The notes below the pieces were generated by a model. The model saw nothing but the letters and a program-made list of their open reading frames with translations, was not told where the DNA came from and did not search any database. Positions 35,764 to 44,644 of a stretch of DNA of 64,000 bases are shown here, piece after piece. Each line of letters begins with the position of its first letter. The stretch's first letter is position 1. The DNA is from JAFGSI01 sp041287425 (GTDB taxonomy: Bacteria > Chloroflexota > Anaerolineae > Anaerolineales > Villigracilaceae). Both the position numbers and the translations under genes were made by a program. The stretch lies in assembly GCA_041287425.1 (NCBI GenBank), contig JBEULG010000038.1:3198-67197 (forward strand), read 5' to 3'.

Positions 35764-37023
35764 ATGACGATGAACGAACGCATCCAACGCCTGGAACGGT
35801 TGCTGGAAGTCAGCCGCAACCTGAGCGCTTCACTGGATTGGGAGCCTTTCCTGCAAGCGGTCTTGTCGGTCGCCACCGAACTGACCGGCAGCGAGGTCGC
35901 CTCCATCCTGGAAGCCAGCGACAAAGACACGCTGCGCTTCCTGGCCGTCCCCTGGTTCCATCGCGAGCCGCTCCAAACGGTGCAGGTGCCGATGGACGCC
36001 AGCGTAGCCGGCTGGGTATTCCAGAACGGCAAGCCCGCCGTAGTGCCAGACGCCAAGAACTCGGAACGACATTTCAAAGGCGCCGACCAGGCAACCCAAT
36101 ACCAGACTCATTCCATCCTGGCCGTCCCCATCATCTACAAGGGGGAAACCCTCGGCGTCCTGGAGGCGGTCAATAAGGCAAATCAGGCCCATTATACCGA
36201 AGACGACCTGACAATTCTAGAGACGCTGGCCTCCCAACTGGCAGTCGCCATGCAAAACAACCGCCTCCTCAACCGCATCCGCCAGGTGCAGGAGGAGGCC
36301 AGCCACCTCGACCGAATGAAGAGCGACTTCATCGCGGTCGCCTCGCACGAGTTGCGCACCCCCCTCGGCCTGATTCTCGGCCACGCCACCTTCCTGCGGG
36401 AGGTCATCCAGAGCGAAAACCGCCCGCAACTCGACATCATCGTCCGCAACGCCATGCGCCTCAAAGAAATCATCGACAACATCGCCAACATGGACAACGT
36501 CGAGCGCGGCATGGCCAGCGTCCGCCGCCGCTCCGTCTCCATCCGCCGCGTCGTCGAAGAAGTCACCGCCGGTTTCCAGGACGAGGCCAAGGAGAAGAAA
36601 ATCAGCCTGCGGGTTGACCCCGGTCAGGATGATTTGCTGGTGGAGGGGGACGCTTCCAAAATCTCGATTGCTCTCACCAACCTGGTCAAGAACGCCCTGA
36701 CCTTCACCAACCCCGGCGGACATGTCTTCGTGGTCGCCGAGCGCATCCCCGGTTACGTCAAGGTCTCGGTCATCGACGACGGCATCGGTATCCCGGCCAA
36801 GGACCTCGGCCGCATCTTCGAGCGCTTCTACCAGGTCGAATCGCACCTCACCCGCCGGCACGGCGGCATGGGGCTGGGCCTCTCGGTGGCCAAAGTGATG
36901 GTCGAAATGCACGGCGGACGCATTTGGGCCGAGAGCGTCGAGGGCAAGGGCAGCAATTTCACCTTCATCCTGCCGCTGGATTCGGGTCAGTCCAGCGCTG
37001 CCAGTCGAGTCTTCCTGCCCTGA
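35764..37023 (+). CDS. Soluble GAF-domain sensor histidine kinase
   Basis: 419 residues, no membrane helices. A GAF domain (about 25-165: EPFLQAVLSVATELTGSEVASILE, VAGWVFQNGKPAVVPDA, SILAVPIIYKGETLGVLEAVNK) is followed by HisKA with H-box FIAVASHELRTPLGLILGH (His 195) and HATPase boxes LTNLVKNALTFT, IDDGIGIP, FERFYQVESH and GGMGLGLSVAKVMVEMHGG. It should sense a cytoplasmic ligand or redox state. No partner response regulator lies next to it. The PfkB-like gene starts 3 bp after its stop. Confidence 0.92.
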   Translation: MTMNERIQRLERLLEVSRNLSASLDWEPFLQAVLSVATELTGSEVASILEASDKDTLRFLAVPWFHREPLQTVQVPMDASVAGWVFQNGKPAVVPDAKNSERHFKGADQATQYQTHSILAVPIIYKGETLGVLEAVNKANQAHYTEDDLTILETLASQLAVAMQNNRLLNRIRQVQEEASHLDRMKSDFIAVASHELRTPLGLILGHATFLREVIQSENRPQLDIIVRNAMRLKEIIDNIANMDNVERGMASVRRRSVSIRRVVEEVTAGFQDEAKEKKISLRVDPGQDDLLVEGDASKISIALTNLVKNALTFTNPGGHVFVVAERIPGYVKVSVIDDGIGIPAKDLGRIFERFYQVESHLTRRHGGMGLGLSVAKVMVEMHGGRIWAESVEGKGSNFTFILPLDSGQSSAASRVFLP

Positions 37024-37026
37024 ACC

Positions 37027-38025
37027 ATGAGGCCCGTCTTCGTCCTGGCCGGCCGCCTGCGCCGCGACTACCTCCTGCCCCCCTCTGGCCGCCCGCTGAT
37101 CGACGTGCCGGGCGGCGACCTGCTCTACGCCGCCGCCGGTCTGGCCGTGTGGGAGGGCGCACCCGCCCTGCTGGCGCGGGTCGGCGAGGAATACCCGCAG
37201 GAATGGCTCCAGGCCCTCGCCCGCCGCGGCTGGGACACGCGCGGCATCCACATCCTGCCCGAGGCGCTCGACCTGCGTTACTTCCTGGCCTATCTCGACC
37301 CAAACACGCCCAAGACCACCCAGCCCGTCTCGCATTTCGCCCGTCTGGGGTTGCCCTTCCCCAAAACGCTGCTCGGCTATCAACCTTCGCCCGGCGACGA
37401 CCTGCGGCAAATCCACCCCGCCTCACCGCGCCTGACCGACATCCCGGCCGACTATTTGGACGCCGGCGCCGTCCACCTGTGTCCGCTCGACTATCCGAGC
37501 GCCAGCCGCTTGCTGGCAGCCTTTCAGCAGGCGGGCGTCGTCACCCGCAGCCTCGACCCGGCGGCCGGTTACCTGCAGCGGCGCGCCTGGAACGAGGTGC
37601 GCGCCCTGTTGCAAGGGCTGACCGCCTTCCTGCCCTCTGAGGAGGAACTGCGCGCCCTCTTCTGGGGTCAGACCGATGACCTGTGGGCCATGGCCGAGGC
37701 GGTTGCTGCCTGCGGCTGCGAACTGGTGGTCATCAAGCGCGGCGGGCGCGGCCAGATGCTCTACGACTCGGCCTCCCGCAAACGCTGGGAAGTGCCTGCC
37801 TACCCCGCCCGGTTGGTTGACCCGACCGGCGCGGGAGCCTCCTTCTGCGGCGGTTTCCTCATCGGCTATCAACAAACCTACGATCCGCTCGAAGCCGTCT
37901 TGCGGGGCAACATTTCGGCCTCGCTGACCATCGAAGGATCGGGCGCTTTCCATGCCCTGGAGGCCTTGCCCGGCCTGGCCCGCGCCCGCCTCGAATCGCT
38001 GCGCGGCCTCGTCCGGCAGGGATAA
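37027..38025 (+). CDS. PfkB-family sugar-kinase-like protein lacking the catalytic Asp
   Basis: 332 residues. A PfkB/ribokinase fold is shown by VPGGDLLYAAAGLAVW (GG substrate motif), ARVGEEYPQEWLQALARRGWDTRGI, VVIKRGGRGQMLY and the second signature DPTGAGASFCGGF (about 265-277). In active kinases the latter reads D-T/P-x-GAGD-x-F, and here the catalytic Asp is Ala (codon GCC at residue 271). It may be a non-catalytic relative or use another base. It sits between the histidine kinase and an M20 peptidase gene. Confidence 0.85.
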   Translation: MRPVFVLAGRLRRDYLLPPSGRPLIDVPGGDLLYAAAGLAVWEGAPALLARVGEEYPQEWLQALARRGWDTRGIHILPEALDLRYFLAYLDPNTPKTTQPVSHFARLGLPFPKTLLGYQPSPGDDLRQIHPASPRLTDIPADYLDAGAVHLCPLDYPSASRLLAAFQQAGVVTRSLDPAAGYLQRRAWNEVRALLQGLTAFLPSEEELRALFWGQTDDLWAMAEAVAACGCELVVIKRGGRGQMLYDSASRKRWEVPAYPARLVDPTGAGASFCGGFLIGYQQTYDPLEAVLRGNISASLTIEGSGAFHALEALPGLARARLESLRGLVRQG

Positions 38026-38026
38026 G

Positions 38027-39136
38027 ATGTCAGATACGCTCTCGCGCCTCCTCGACCTGGCGGTCGAGATTCAGCAAATCCCCGCCCCCACCTTCCACGA
38101 GGCGCAGCGGGCCGCTTTCGTGCGCGCCCGCTTCGAGGCCGAAGGATTGCGCCCGCTGCAAAGCGACCCGTTGGGCAACATCTACGCCTGCCTGAAAGGC
38201 AGCCGCCGCGCCGCCCGGCCGCTGGTCATCAGCGCCCACCTGGACACCGTCTTCCCCCTCAGCGTGGCGCTGACCATCGAGCGCCAGGCCGAACGCCTCG
38301 CCGGCCCCGGCATCGGCGACAACGCCCTCGGCGTGGCCGGCCTGTTCGGCCTGGTGTGGGAACTGCGCCGGCGCCGTCTGCGCCTGCCGGGCGACCTGTG
38401 GCTGGTGGCCAACGTCTGCGAGGAGGGGCTGGGCGACCTGCGCGGCATGAGAGCGGTGGTCGAACGCTTCGGGGAACGGCCGCTGGCCTACCTCGTCCTG
38501 GAGGGCATGGCCCTCGGCCAAATCTACCACCGCGGCCTGGGCGTGCGCCGCTACCGGATTGCCGTCCGCACCGCTGGCGGCCATTCGTGGATTGACTACG
38601 GCAGCCCGTCTGCCATCCACGAACTGACCGCCCTGGCGGCGCGCATCACGGCCCTTCAGCCGCCGACCCGGCCCCGCACCACGCTCAACGTCGGGGTCAT
38701 CGCCGGCGGCACCTCGGTCAATACGATTGCAGCCGAGGCGGCCCTCGAACTCGACCTGCGCTCGGAGGCGCCCGAAGCCCTCGCCGGGCTGGCGAAGCAG
38801 GTCGAGGGGTTGTGCGCGGCGGCGCGCCGCCCCGGCGTGACGGTCGAGGTGGAACCGATTGGGGCGCGGCCGGCGGGCGAAATCCCGGCCTCGCACCCGC
38901 TCGTCCGGCTGGCGCAGGCCACCCTGCAAAACCTCGGCCTGGAAGCGCGCCTGAACATCGGCTCGACCGACGCCAACCTGCCTCTCAGCCGCGGCCTGCC
39001 CGCCATCGCCATCGGCCTGACGAACGGCGGCGGGGCGCACACCGTCCACGAGTACATTCACCTGCCGCCGCTGGAAAAAGGCCTCGAGCAACTGCTCCAC
39101 CTGGTCGAGAAAGTCTGGGATATCCAGCGCGATTAG
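38027..39136 (+). CDS. M20-family metallopeptidase
   Basis: 369 residues from the ATG at 38027, 1 nt after the PfkB-like stop. Zn ligands and catalytic residues are in the expected places: SAHLDTVF (His 71, Asp 73), GIGDNALG (Asp 98), ANVCEEGLGDL (Glu 132/133). The dimerisation lid carries RTAGGHSW. The family covers peptidases and deacylases such as PepT, ArgE and DapE; this one looks PepT-like, but the substrate is uncertain. Its last 4 bp overlap the convergent lipoprotein gene. Confidence 0.88.
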   Translation: MSDTLSRLLDLAVEIQQIPAPTFHEAQRAAFVRARFEAEGLRPLQSDPLGNIYACLKGSRRAARPLVISAHLDTVFPLSVALTIERQAERLAGPGIGDNALGVAGLFGLVWELRRRRLRLPGDLWLVANVCEEGLGDLRGMRAVVERFGERPLAYLVLEGMALGQIYHRGLGVRRYRIAVRTAGGHSWIDYGSPSAIHELTALAARITALQPPTRPRTTLNVGVIAGGTSVNTIAAEAALELDLRSEAPEALAGLAKQVEGLCAAARRPGVTVEVEPIGARPAGEIPASHPLVRLAQATLQNLGLEARLNIGSTDANLPLSRGLPAIAIGLTNGGGAHTVHEYIHLPPLEKGLEQLLHLVEKVWDIQRD

Positions 39137-40314
39137 GGCCGCCAGGCCGGCTGATCCACCCAGCCGCTCCCATCGGTCAGGGGGATGACGTCCCCGCTTT
39201 CGACATCGAATAAAACCATCTCGGTGAAAGGCAGGCAATCGCCGCAGCCGGATTCGGCTGGCGGCGAGGCCAGGCGGGTGCACACCATCTGTCTGCCGTC
39301 CGGCGACCAGGCGAAAGCGCGGACATCTTGCGTGCCGGGCAAGGGAGCGGCGCGCCGAGCGGCGGCATCGCCCAGCCAGAGGCTGGAATCGGCCTGGCCG
39401 AGGGCGCGGCGCACCTGAACGAGGTAGGCCAGGCGCGTCCCGTCCGGAGACCAGCGGGCGGCGACCTCCGACCGGTCAGCGGTCTCGGTCAGGCGCGTCA
39501 GACGGTTGGAGGTCAGGTCCCAGAGAAAGAGGTCCATCGGACGGCCGTCGGGGCGGTAGGGTCCCTCGCCGGCCGAAAAGAGGAGCCGTTCCCCCTCCGG
39601 CGACCAGGCCGGGAAGCGGTTGGCCCGCCCGGCGGCGGCGCACAGCGGCTCGGCGGCTGCCGAACGGTCGAGGGCCAGGACGCAGACAAGGCTGCTGCCG
39701 CAGTCCGCGCCGGCCAGCGGGCCGAGGCTGAAAGCCAGGGCGTCTCCCGCCGGCGACCAGGCCAGGTCGGCAAACCACTCATCCCGGCTGGCACGCAGTT
39801 CCTGCAGCCGACCCTGCCGGTCAACCGTCAGGATGCTGTTCCGCTGGACGGACTGGAAGACAAAGGCGAAGCGCTCGCCATCCGGCGCCCAGGCCGGGGA
39901 ATCGAAACGCGGGGCGTTGTACCAGCCGTTTTGTTCCAGCCTCAGCCGCAAGTCGCAGGTCAGGCAGACGGCCTGACCGCCTTGCGGATTCAGAACGTAG
40001 AGGTCCGACCATTGGGCCGCGCCGGGGCCGGCCGTAAACAGGACCGCCGCCGGCGATGTGAAGGCGGACTCTACGGGCAGGGAAAAGTCGGTGAGCGGCG
40101 GCAGAGCAACCATCGGCAGCGCAGAAAGCGGGAGGGGGGTGGGTGAGGCGGTCGGCGTCGGCGAGGGACGCGGCGTGGGCGGCAGATTCAGGTGAGCCGC
40201 CGCCTGGGGTTCCGCCCGGCAGCCCTGCAAAAAGAGCAACCCCACACAGAGCCAGCGCGGCAGTCTGCTGCGGGCAATTCGTTGCACTTCACAAAAACAG
40301 AAATTCCCCTTCAT
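39133..40314 (-). CDS. TolB-like beta-propeller lipoprotein
   Basis: 393 residues from the ATG at 40314. Lipobox FLQGC is followed by a PTPRPSPTPTASPTP linker, then PD40/WD40-like blades with repeated signatures: SPAWAPDGERFAFVF, DLAWSPAGDALAFSL, FPAWSPEGERLLFSA, AARWSPDGTRLAYLV and AFAWSPDGRQMVCTR. The propeller probably binds a protein or sugar ligand at the cell surface. Promoter: minus-strand TTGACC (40374-40369), 16-bp spacer, TATACT (40352-40347). Confidence 0.85.
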   Translation of the reverse strand: MKGNFCFCEVQRIARSRLPRWLCVGLLFLQGCRAEPQAAAHLNLPPTPRPSPTPTASPTPLPLSALPMVALPPLTDFSLPVESAFTSPAAVLFTAGPGAAQWSDLYVLNPQGGQAVCLTCDLRLRLEQNGWYNAPRFDSPAWAPDGERFAFVFQSVQRNSILTVDRQGRLQELRASRDEWFADLAWSPAGDALAFSLGPLAGADCGSSLVCVLALDRSAAAEPLCAAAGRANRFPAWSPEGERLLFSAGEGPYRPDGRPMDLFLWDLTSNRLTRLTETADRSEVAARWSPDGTRLAYLVQVRRALGQADSSLWLGDAAARRAAPLPGTQDVRAFAWSPDGRQMVCTRLASPPAESGCGDCLPFTEMVLFDVESGDVIPLTDGSGWVDQPAWRP

Positions 40315-40346
40315 CGTCACCCCCCTCAAATGGTGGGACTGGGGCT

Positions 40347-40374
40347 AGTATATCCAGATTGCTTGTCTGGTCAA
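40347..40374 (-). promoter_or_regulatory. Promoter of the TolB-like lipoprotein gene
   Basis: On the minus strand -35 is TTGACC (40374-40369) and -10 is TATACT (40352-40347) with a 16-bp spacer, about 30 nt before the start codon. Confidence 0.55.
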
Positions 40375-40408
40375 GTGCGACTGGGAAATTTTAAGAGAGG
40401 CAGCGATG

Positions 40409-41638
40409 TCAAAGGGCGCGCCGTTTCTTGCGGGAAGCCGAGAGCGTCAGGGGGTCGCTGCCCGCCAGCGGAGCGGTCAGCGGCCCGGCCTGGAGGTCCA
40501 TCACCCGGCTGTTGGCAAAGAAGCCGAAATCGAAGTTGGTCGCCTCGCCCGCCCGCTTTCCGGGGATGGGCATCAGCCGCGCCGTGAGGGGTTTGTCGAG
40601 GCGCAGGGCGAGGGCCGCCAGGTCGAACAGCAGGGCGGCAATCTGCGGGGCAGTCACGTCGCCGGGCAGCGGGACGGTATCCAGCCCCGCGCCGCAGACG
40701 GCGGCATAGAGCAGCAGGTCTTTGACGGTCAGAGTCCCCTCGGCGGCGCGCCGCGCCAGGACGGAATCTTCCAGCACCGGCGGCATGAAACCGCTGAAGC
40801 CGGCGCGCGGGAACCCGGCGCGCTCGATGGCCTCGGTCAGGATGGCGGCGGCTGCCAGCGAGCCGTGCAGGCCGATTTTCGGGACTCCCATCCGCTCGAC
40901 GGCCGCGCCCAGTGATTTGGACTCTTCCGGGAAAGGCGCCAGGGAAAAGTCAATCCCGCCGAAGCGCGCCTGATGCTTGAATTTGAGAAAATCGGCCACG
41001 CGACTCAGGCGGCGGGCGCTTTCTGTGAGACGTTCCGCCAGCCGCTGCCGCCCTTCGTCCACTGTGGAGGCATCTTCGAACGCGCTGACCGCCTCGTCCG
41101 CCGTCTCCATCGCCAGGGCAAAGGCCGGCGAATTGCCCTCATGGTAGGCCGCCGGGAAGAACGGCGCACCAGGCGGGACGTTGGCCAGCGCCGCGAAGCG
41201 CAGGTTGGCAAAACCGTTCGGGTCGAGCGGCGCGACGGCGACGATGACCTCGGCGCAGGCCTGCACCGCCTGCGGATACATTTGCCCCTTTTCTGCCATC
41301 ACCCCACCGAAGAAGACGTTTTCCGAGGCGGCAATCGCCTCCGGGATGAGCGGGTAACTGTCGGGCGACTCCGGCAGCGCCGGCCCCAGCGAGGCGTAGG
41401 CGATGCCAATCTCCGGCAAGAGGCGGCTCAGACTCTCGGCCAGGCGCGGCGTTTCGCCGACCTTTTTGCCCAGCAGGTGCGGGAAGGGAACGGTGGCCAG
41501 GCGCGTCGTCTGGACTTCGTATCCCTCGGCCTCGAAGGCGGCTTTGGCCTCGGCCAGGAACGCCCCCGCCCGCCGCAGAGTCTTTTCCTCCAGCGGCCAG
41601 CCGGGGTTGCAGAAGTAGGTGATGGCGCGGATTTTCAT
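40409..41638 (-). CDS. DUF711 (UPF0210-like) protein
   Basis: 409 residues. Recognised as DUF711 from NVFFGGVMAEKGQMYPQAVQACAEVI, GFANLRFAALANVPPGAPFFPAAYH, GIDFSLAPFPEESKSLGAAVERMGV and AVCGAGLDTVPLPGDVT. Structures in this family show a glycyl-radical-like (PFL) barrel without the radical chemistry. Function is unknown. It is followed by the TolB-like gene's promoter, and its own upstream region is the tandem-repeat array. Confidence 0.8.
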   Translation of the reverse strand: MKIRAITYFCNPGWPLEEKTLRRAGAFLAEAKAAFEAEGYEVQTTRLATVPFPHLLGKKVGETPRLAESLSRLLPEIGIAYASLGPALPESPDSYPLIPEAIAASENVFFGGVMAEKGQMYPQAVQACAEVIVAVAPLDPNGFANLRFAALANVPPGAPFFPAAYHEGNSPAFALAMETADEAVSAFEDASTVDEGRQRLAERLTESARRLSRVADFLKFKHQARFGGIDFSLAPFPEESKSLGAAVERMGVPKIGLHGSLAAAAILTEAIERAGFPRAGFSGFMPPVLEDSVLARRAAEGTLTVKDLLLYAAVCGAGLDTVPLPGDVTAPQIAALLFDLAALALRLDKPLTARLMPIPGKRAGEATNFDFGFFANSRVMDLQAGPLTAPLAGSDPLTLSASRKKRRAL

Positions 41639-41678
41639 CGGTTCGGTATCCTGACTTCATCGGGATTAAGAAGTGCAA

Positions 41679-41903
41679 GCATCGAACGACGCGAATGGAA
41701 CGAATTGGTGAAAAGCACCGGCATCGAATGACGCAAATGGAACGAATTGGTGAAAAATATCGGCATCGAATGACGCGAATGGAACGAATTGGTGAAAAGT
41801 ATCGGCATCGAATGACGCGAATGGAACGAATTGGTGAAAAGCACCGGCATCGAATGACGCGAATTGACCGGATTTTTTCGAGAAATTCGCGCCTATTCGA
41901 TGC
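41679..41903. repeat. 42-bp tandem-repeat array with terminal inverted copy
   Basis: Units begin at 41679, 41721, 41763, 41805 and 41847, exactly 42 bp apart. Each starts GCATCGAATGACGCGAAT and continues GGAACGAATTGGTGAAAA plus 6 variable bases; the fifth is truncated. An inverted core ATTCGCGCCTATTCGATGC lies at 41885-41903, 1 bp from the SpoU methyltransferase stop, and can pair with the fifth unit. There is no unique spacer, so it is not a CRISPR. It occupies the whole gap between the DUF711 and SpoU genes. Confidence 0.85.
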
Positions 41904-41904
41904 T

Positions 41905-42678
41905 TTAACCTGCCCGTCTCTGCCGGACGACCTCGAACATCAAAATCGCACCGGCAACCCCGGCGTTGAGCGACTCGATGCCGCCCGGCATGGGAATGCT
42001 GACTTTTGCGCTCGCCAGCGCCTGCGCGGCGGCGGAGGCCCCCTCCGCCTCGCCGCCGACGATGAGCGCCAGCGGGGCACGCAGGTCGGTCTCCCAGCAG
42101 GGGAGGCCGTCCATGTCGGCCAGCAGAAGATGCAGGCCGGAGGTCCGCGCCCGAATCTCGTCCCAGGTCAGGGAGAGAATCGGCAGGCGGAAGTGGGCGC
42201 CCATGCCAGCGCGGACGACCTTCGGCGCGAAGGCGTCGGTCGTCTCCGGCGGGAGGAAGACGGCCTGCACCCCGGCCGCAGCGGCGGTTCGCAGGAGCGT
42301 GCCGAGGTTGCCGGGGTCGCGAATCTGGTCGGGAATCAAGACAAAGTCGAACGTCGCAGGCGGCAAGTCGGGGACGGGCAGATCGAGGACGGCCAGGATG
42401 CCCTGGGTGTTGTCGGTATCGCTCAGCGAGTTCAGCAGCCCGTCGGCGACCCGTTCCACGTCCACCCCCTGGGCCTGCAGACGGGCAAGCAGCGCCTGTC
42501 CCCGTTCGCTCAACGTCTCGCCGGCCAGCACGAAGCGGAACGGCCATCCGGCGGCCAGGGCCTCCTCCACCAGGCGCACCCCCTCGGCGACGAAGGCCCC
42601 GGCCTCACGGCGCGCTTTGGGACGTCCCAGCAGGGCGCGGACGAGTTTGAGTTTGGGGTTGTGGGAAGAGGTAATCAT
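41905..42678 (-). CDS. SpoU-family (TrmH) RNA 2'-O-methyltransferase
   Basis: 257 residues from the ATG at 42678. The N-terminal substrate-binding domain (MITSSHNPKLKLVRALLGRPKARREAGAFVAEGVRLVEEAL) is typical of the RlmB/TsnR-like group. The SPOUT knot motifs are IPDQIRDPGNLGTLLRTAAAAGV, LALIVGGEAEGAS and IPMPGGIESLNAGVAGAILMFEV. It methylates a ribose in rRNA or tRNA with SAM; the target is not known. Its ATG overlaps the macro-domain gene's stop. Confidence 0.92.
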   Translation of the reverse strand: MITSSHNPKLKLVRALLGRPKARREAGAFVAEGVRLVEEALAAGWPFRFVLAGETLSERGQALLARLQAQGVDVERVADGLLNSLSDTDNTQGILAVLDLPVPDLPPATFDFVLIPDQIRDPGNLGTLLRTAAAAGVQAVFLPPETTDAFAPKVVRAGMGAHFRLPILSLTWDEIRARTSGLHLLLADMDGLPCWETDLRAPLALIVGGEAEGASAAAQALASAKVSIPMPGGIESLNAGVAGAILMFEVVRQRRAG

Positions 42679-43247
42679 GGGGAGGGGCTGTTTTCGAAGA
42701 GGTTCAAGGCAGCGCGGAAGGCCTGGAGGGTTTCGCCGTCGAACAAGACCAGCCGAATCAGCGAGAGATGGGAGGCGCGGGCGGCAAAATAGTCGCGGAT
42801 GGCGGCCAGGGTGACTTCGGCGGCGCGCTCTTTGGGGAAGCCGAAGATGCCGGTCGAAATGGCGGGCAGGGACACGGAGGTCAGCCCCAACTCGTCGGCG
42901 CGGCGCAGCGACCCCGTAACTGCCGCGGCCAATTTGGCCTCCTCCTCCCCCTCGCCCCAGACCGGCCCGACGGCGTGGATGACGTAGCGGCAAGGCAGAG
43001 CCCCGCCGGAGGTCACGGCAGGCGAGTCGTGCGTGACGAGGCCGTGTTCCCGCACCCAGGCGTCCGATTCGCGCTGGATGGTCTCTCCGCCGCGCTGGAC
43101 GATGGCCCAGGCCAGGCCGCCGCCGTGATGGAGGTAGGCGTTGGCGGCGTTGACGATGGCATCGCTGCTTTCGCGGGTCAGGTCGCCCTGCACAAGTTGG
43201 AGAAGCGCTCCGCCGGGCAGGCGGGTTTCGGCCAGGACGGCGTTCAT
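42675..43247 (-). CDS. Macro-domain protein (ADP-ribose / O-acetyl-ADP-ribose binding)
   Basis: 190 residues from the ATG at 43247. Macro-domain signatures are QGDLTRESSDAIVNAANAYLHHGGGLAWAI (Asn of NAAN and the GGG loop), GGALPCRYVIHAVGP and SVSLPAISTGIFGFP. It probably hydrolyses O-acetyl-ADP-ribose or removes ADP-ribose from proteins. The minus-strand TAAAAT (43260-43255) ends 7 nt before the ATG, suggesting a leaderless transcript. It is coupled to the SpoU gene by an ATGA overlap. Confidence 0.9.
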   Translation of the reverse strand: MNAVLAETRLPGGALLQLVQGDLTRESSDAIVNAANAYLHHGGGLAWAIVQRGGETIQRESDAWVREHGLVTHDSPAVTSGGALPCRYVIHAVGPVWGEGEEEAKLAAAVTGSLRRADELGLTSVSLPAISTGIFGFPKERAAEVTLAAIRDYFAARASHLSLIRLVLFDGETLQAFRAALNLFENSPSP

Positions 43248-43266
43248 AAAGTGTATTTTAAGTGCA

Positions 43267-43293
43267 GTAGGTCGGATTGGCAATCCGACCTAC
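43267..43293. repeat. 27-bp perfect palindrome
   Basis: GTAGGTCGGATTG (43267-43279), one central G, then CAATCCGACCTAC (43281-43293). It lies between the SDR stop (43318) and the -10 box of the macro-domain gene, both on the minus strand, so it may end the upstream operon as an mRNA hairpin. Confidence 0.7.
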
Positions 43294-43317
43294 GCGCTTT
43301 CTAGAAGCGTTCTTCTG

Positions 43318-44079
43318 TCACATACGCGTACACATCATGCCGCCGTCCACGTGCAGGGTCGCGCCGTGGATGTAGGAAGCCTGGTCGCTGGCGAGGAAGA
43401 GGATGGCGTGGGCGATGTCCTCCGGCTCGCCGATGCGCCGCATGGGAATCTTCTCCAGGAAATACTGCACCTGGTCGGGGTCGCCGAGCATATTCTTGGT
43501 CAGGCCGGTCAGCACCATGCCGGGTGCGACGGCGTTGACGTTGATGTGATAGCCAGAGCAGTCCACGGCGATGCCCTGGGTCATCATCTTGGCCGCGCCC
43601 TTGCTGGTGTTGTAGATGGACTGTCCCTGCCCGGCCACTTCGCCCATGATGGAGGTGACGTTGACAATCTTGCCGTAGTCCTTGTCCATCATGGTCGGCA
43701 GGACGGCGCGGCTGAAGAAGAACATGCCGCGCACGTTGATGTCCATCACGCGGTCGTATTCTTCGTTGTCCATCATCGCGAAGGGGACGAACTGCCCCGT
43801 GCCGGCGTTGTTGACCAGGATGTCAATCGTGCCGAATTTTTCCAGCGTGGCCGCCACGCAGGCCTCGACCTCCTCCTGGACGCGGACGTTGACCTTCACC
43901 GCCAGGCACTCGGCCCCTTCGGCGGCGACCAGGGCGCGGGTCTCCTCCAGCCCGGCCTCGTTCACGTCGCAGACGGTCACTTTGGCGCCCTCGCGCCCAA
44001 ACAGCACCGCCGCGGCGCGTCCGATGCCCGACGCCGCGCCGGTCACGATAGCGACTTTGTTCTCGAAACGTTTACACAT
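43318..44079 (-). CDS. Short-chain dehydrogenase/reductase (FabG-like)
   Basis: 253 residues from the ATG at 44079, 4 nt behind GGAGG. Classical SDR: TGAASGIG (14-21), NNAG, catalytic Ser 143, Tyr 156 and Lys 160 (YNTSK), and a C-terminal ADIAxAxLFLAS-like PEDIAHAILFLASDQASYIHGATLHVDGG. It reduces or oxidises a hydroxyl/keto group, probably a 3-ketoacyl intermediate from the condensing enzymes of this operon. It is the last gene in the ten-gene minus-strand run and overlaps the preceding membrane-protein gene by 8 bp. Confidence 0.88.
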   Translation of the reverse strand: MCKRFENKVAIVTGAASGIGRAAAVLFGREGAKVTVCDVNEAGLEETRALVAAEGAECLAVKVNVRVQEEVEACVAATLEKFGTIDILVNNAGTGQFVPFAMMDNEEYDRVMDINVRGMFFFSRAVLPTMMDKDYGKIVNVTSIMGEVAGQGQSIYNTSKGAAKMMTQGIAVDCSGYHINVNAVAPGMVLTGLTKNMLGDPDQVQYFLEKIPMRRIGEPEDIAHAILFLASDQASYIHGATLHVDGGMMCTRM

Positions 44080-44635
44080 ACAGCCTCCACAACAAGAGAG
44101 AATGAGTCTGCCAGTCCGGCTCGGTGAAGACATCTGCCCACGGCAGCCGGAAGGTCAGGATGATGTAGGTGAGAATGGAAATGACAAACAGCGCCCAGAT
44201 GGCAGTTTTCAGAGACTTTCCGTAGGTTATCTGCTCGAAGCCGCGCTCGAAAACCGCCGCCAGGATGCCCACCAGCAGCGTGGCGACATTGCCCCACAGG
44301 ATTTCCAACGGCAGGGGCATCTGCCCCGTCACCGCTGCCATCCCGTACCAGGTCAGGAAGACCATCCAGGGGGCAAAGATGGCCGCCGTCAGCCGGGCAT
44401 ACCAGTAGGAAGCGCGCTCGCTCACCCGTTTGCGGAAAATCAGATATTCGACCAGCGAGAGAATGAGATAGGCAAAGAAGGTCGCCTTGTAGTGCTGGAA
44501 GTTCGACTCATTCACGCCGCTGATGAGCGTGATGGGGATGACCGGGGCGAGTTTGCGCAGCACATACAGGAGCAGGAAGGTCACCCAGAAGAGCAGGCCC
44601 TTCAGCCAGGGACGAAAACCGGTCGCCGTTTTCAT
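44072..44635 (-). CDS. Multi-pass membrane protein, DUF6512-like (paralogue B)
   Basis: 187 residues with about five hydrophobic helices. It is clearly related to the protein at 49821-50351: both have ES-(N/I)-(F/Y)-QH-x-K-x-(T/A)-FFAYL near residue 45, FxRxxVSERA/LVRKHLAAPA, a WGNVATLL/FANLATLL helix and the C-terminal FRLPWxDVFxxPxW. The strict ESxxQHxK could be a functional site. Function is unknown; DUF6512 is my tentative family name. It lies between the ferrochelatase-like gene and the SDR. Confidence 0.7.
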   Translation of the reverse strand: MKTATGFRPWLKGLLFWVTFLLLYVLRKLAPVIPITLISGVNESNFQHYKATFFAYLILSLVEYLIFRKRVSERASYWYARLTAAIFAPWMVFLTWYGMAAVTGQMPLPLEILWGNVATLLVGILAAVFERGFEQITYGKSLKTAIWALFVISILTYIILTFRLPWADVFTEPDWQTHSLLLWRLYV

Positions 44636-44644
44636 CGCCGCCTC

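Noticed and set aside
34399..37023. An 874-codon plus-strand frame leading into the GAF histidine kinase
   Set aside because: The kinase begins at MTMNERIQRLE (35764) behind a TATAAT box; the upstream part is antisense to ino1.
41635..41850. Small minus-strand protein with 14-residue repeats
   Set aside because: It is a by-product of the 42-bp tandem repeat (a multiple of three) and has no start context.
41679..41903. CRISPR array
   Set aside because: All units are near-identical over the full 42 bp with no unique spacers and no cas genes nearby.
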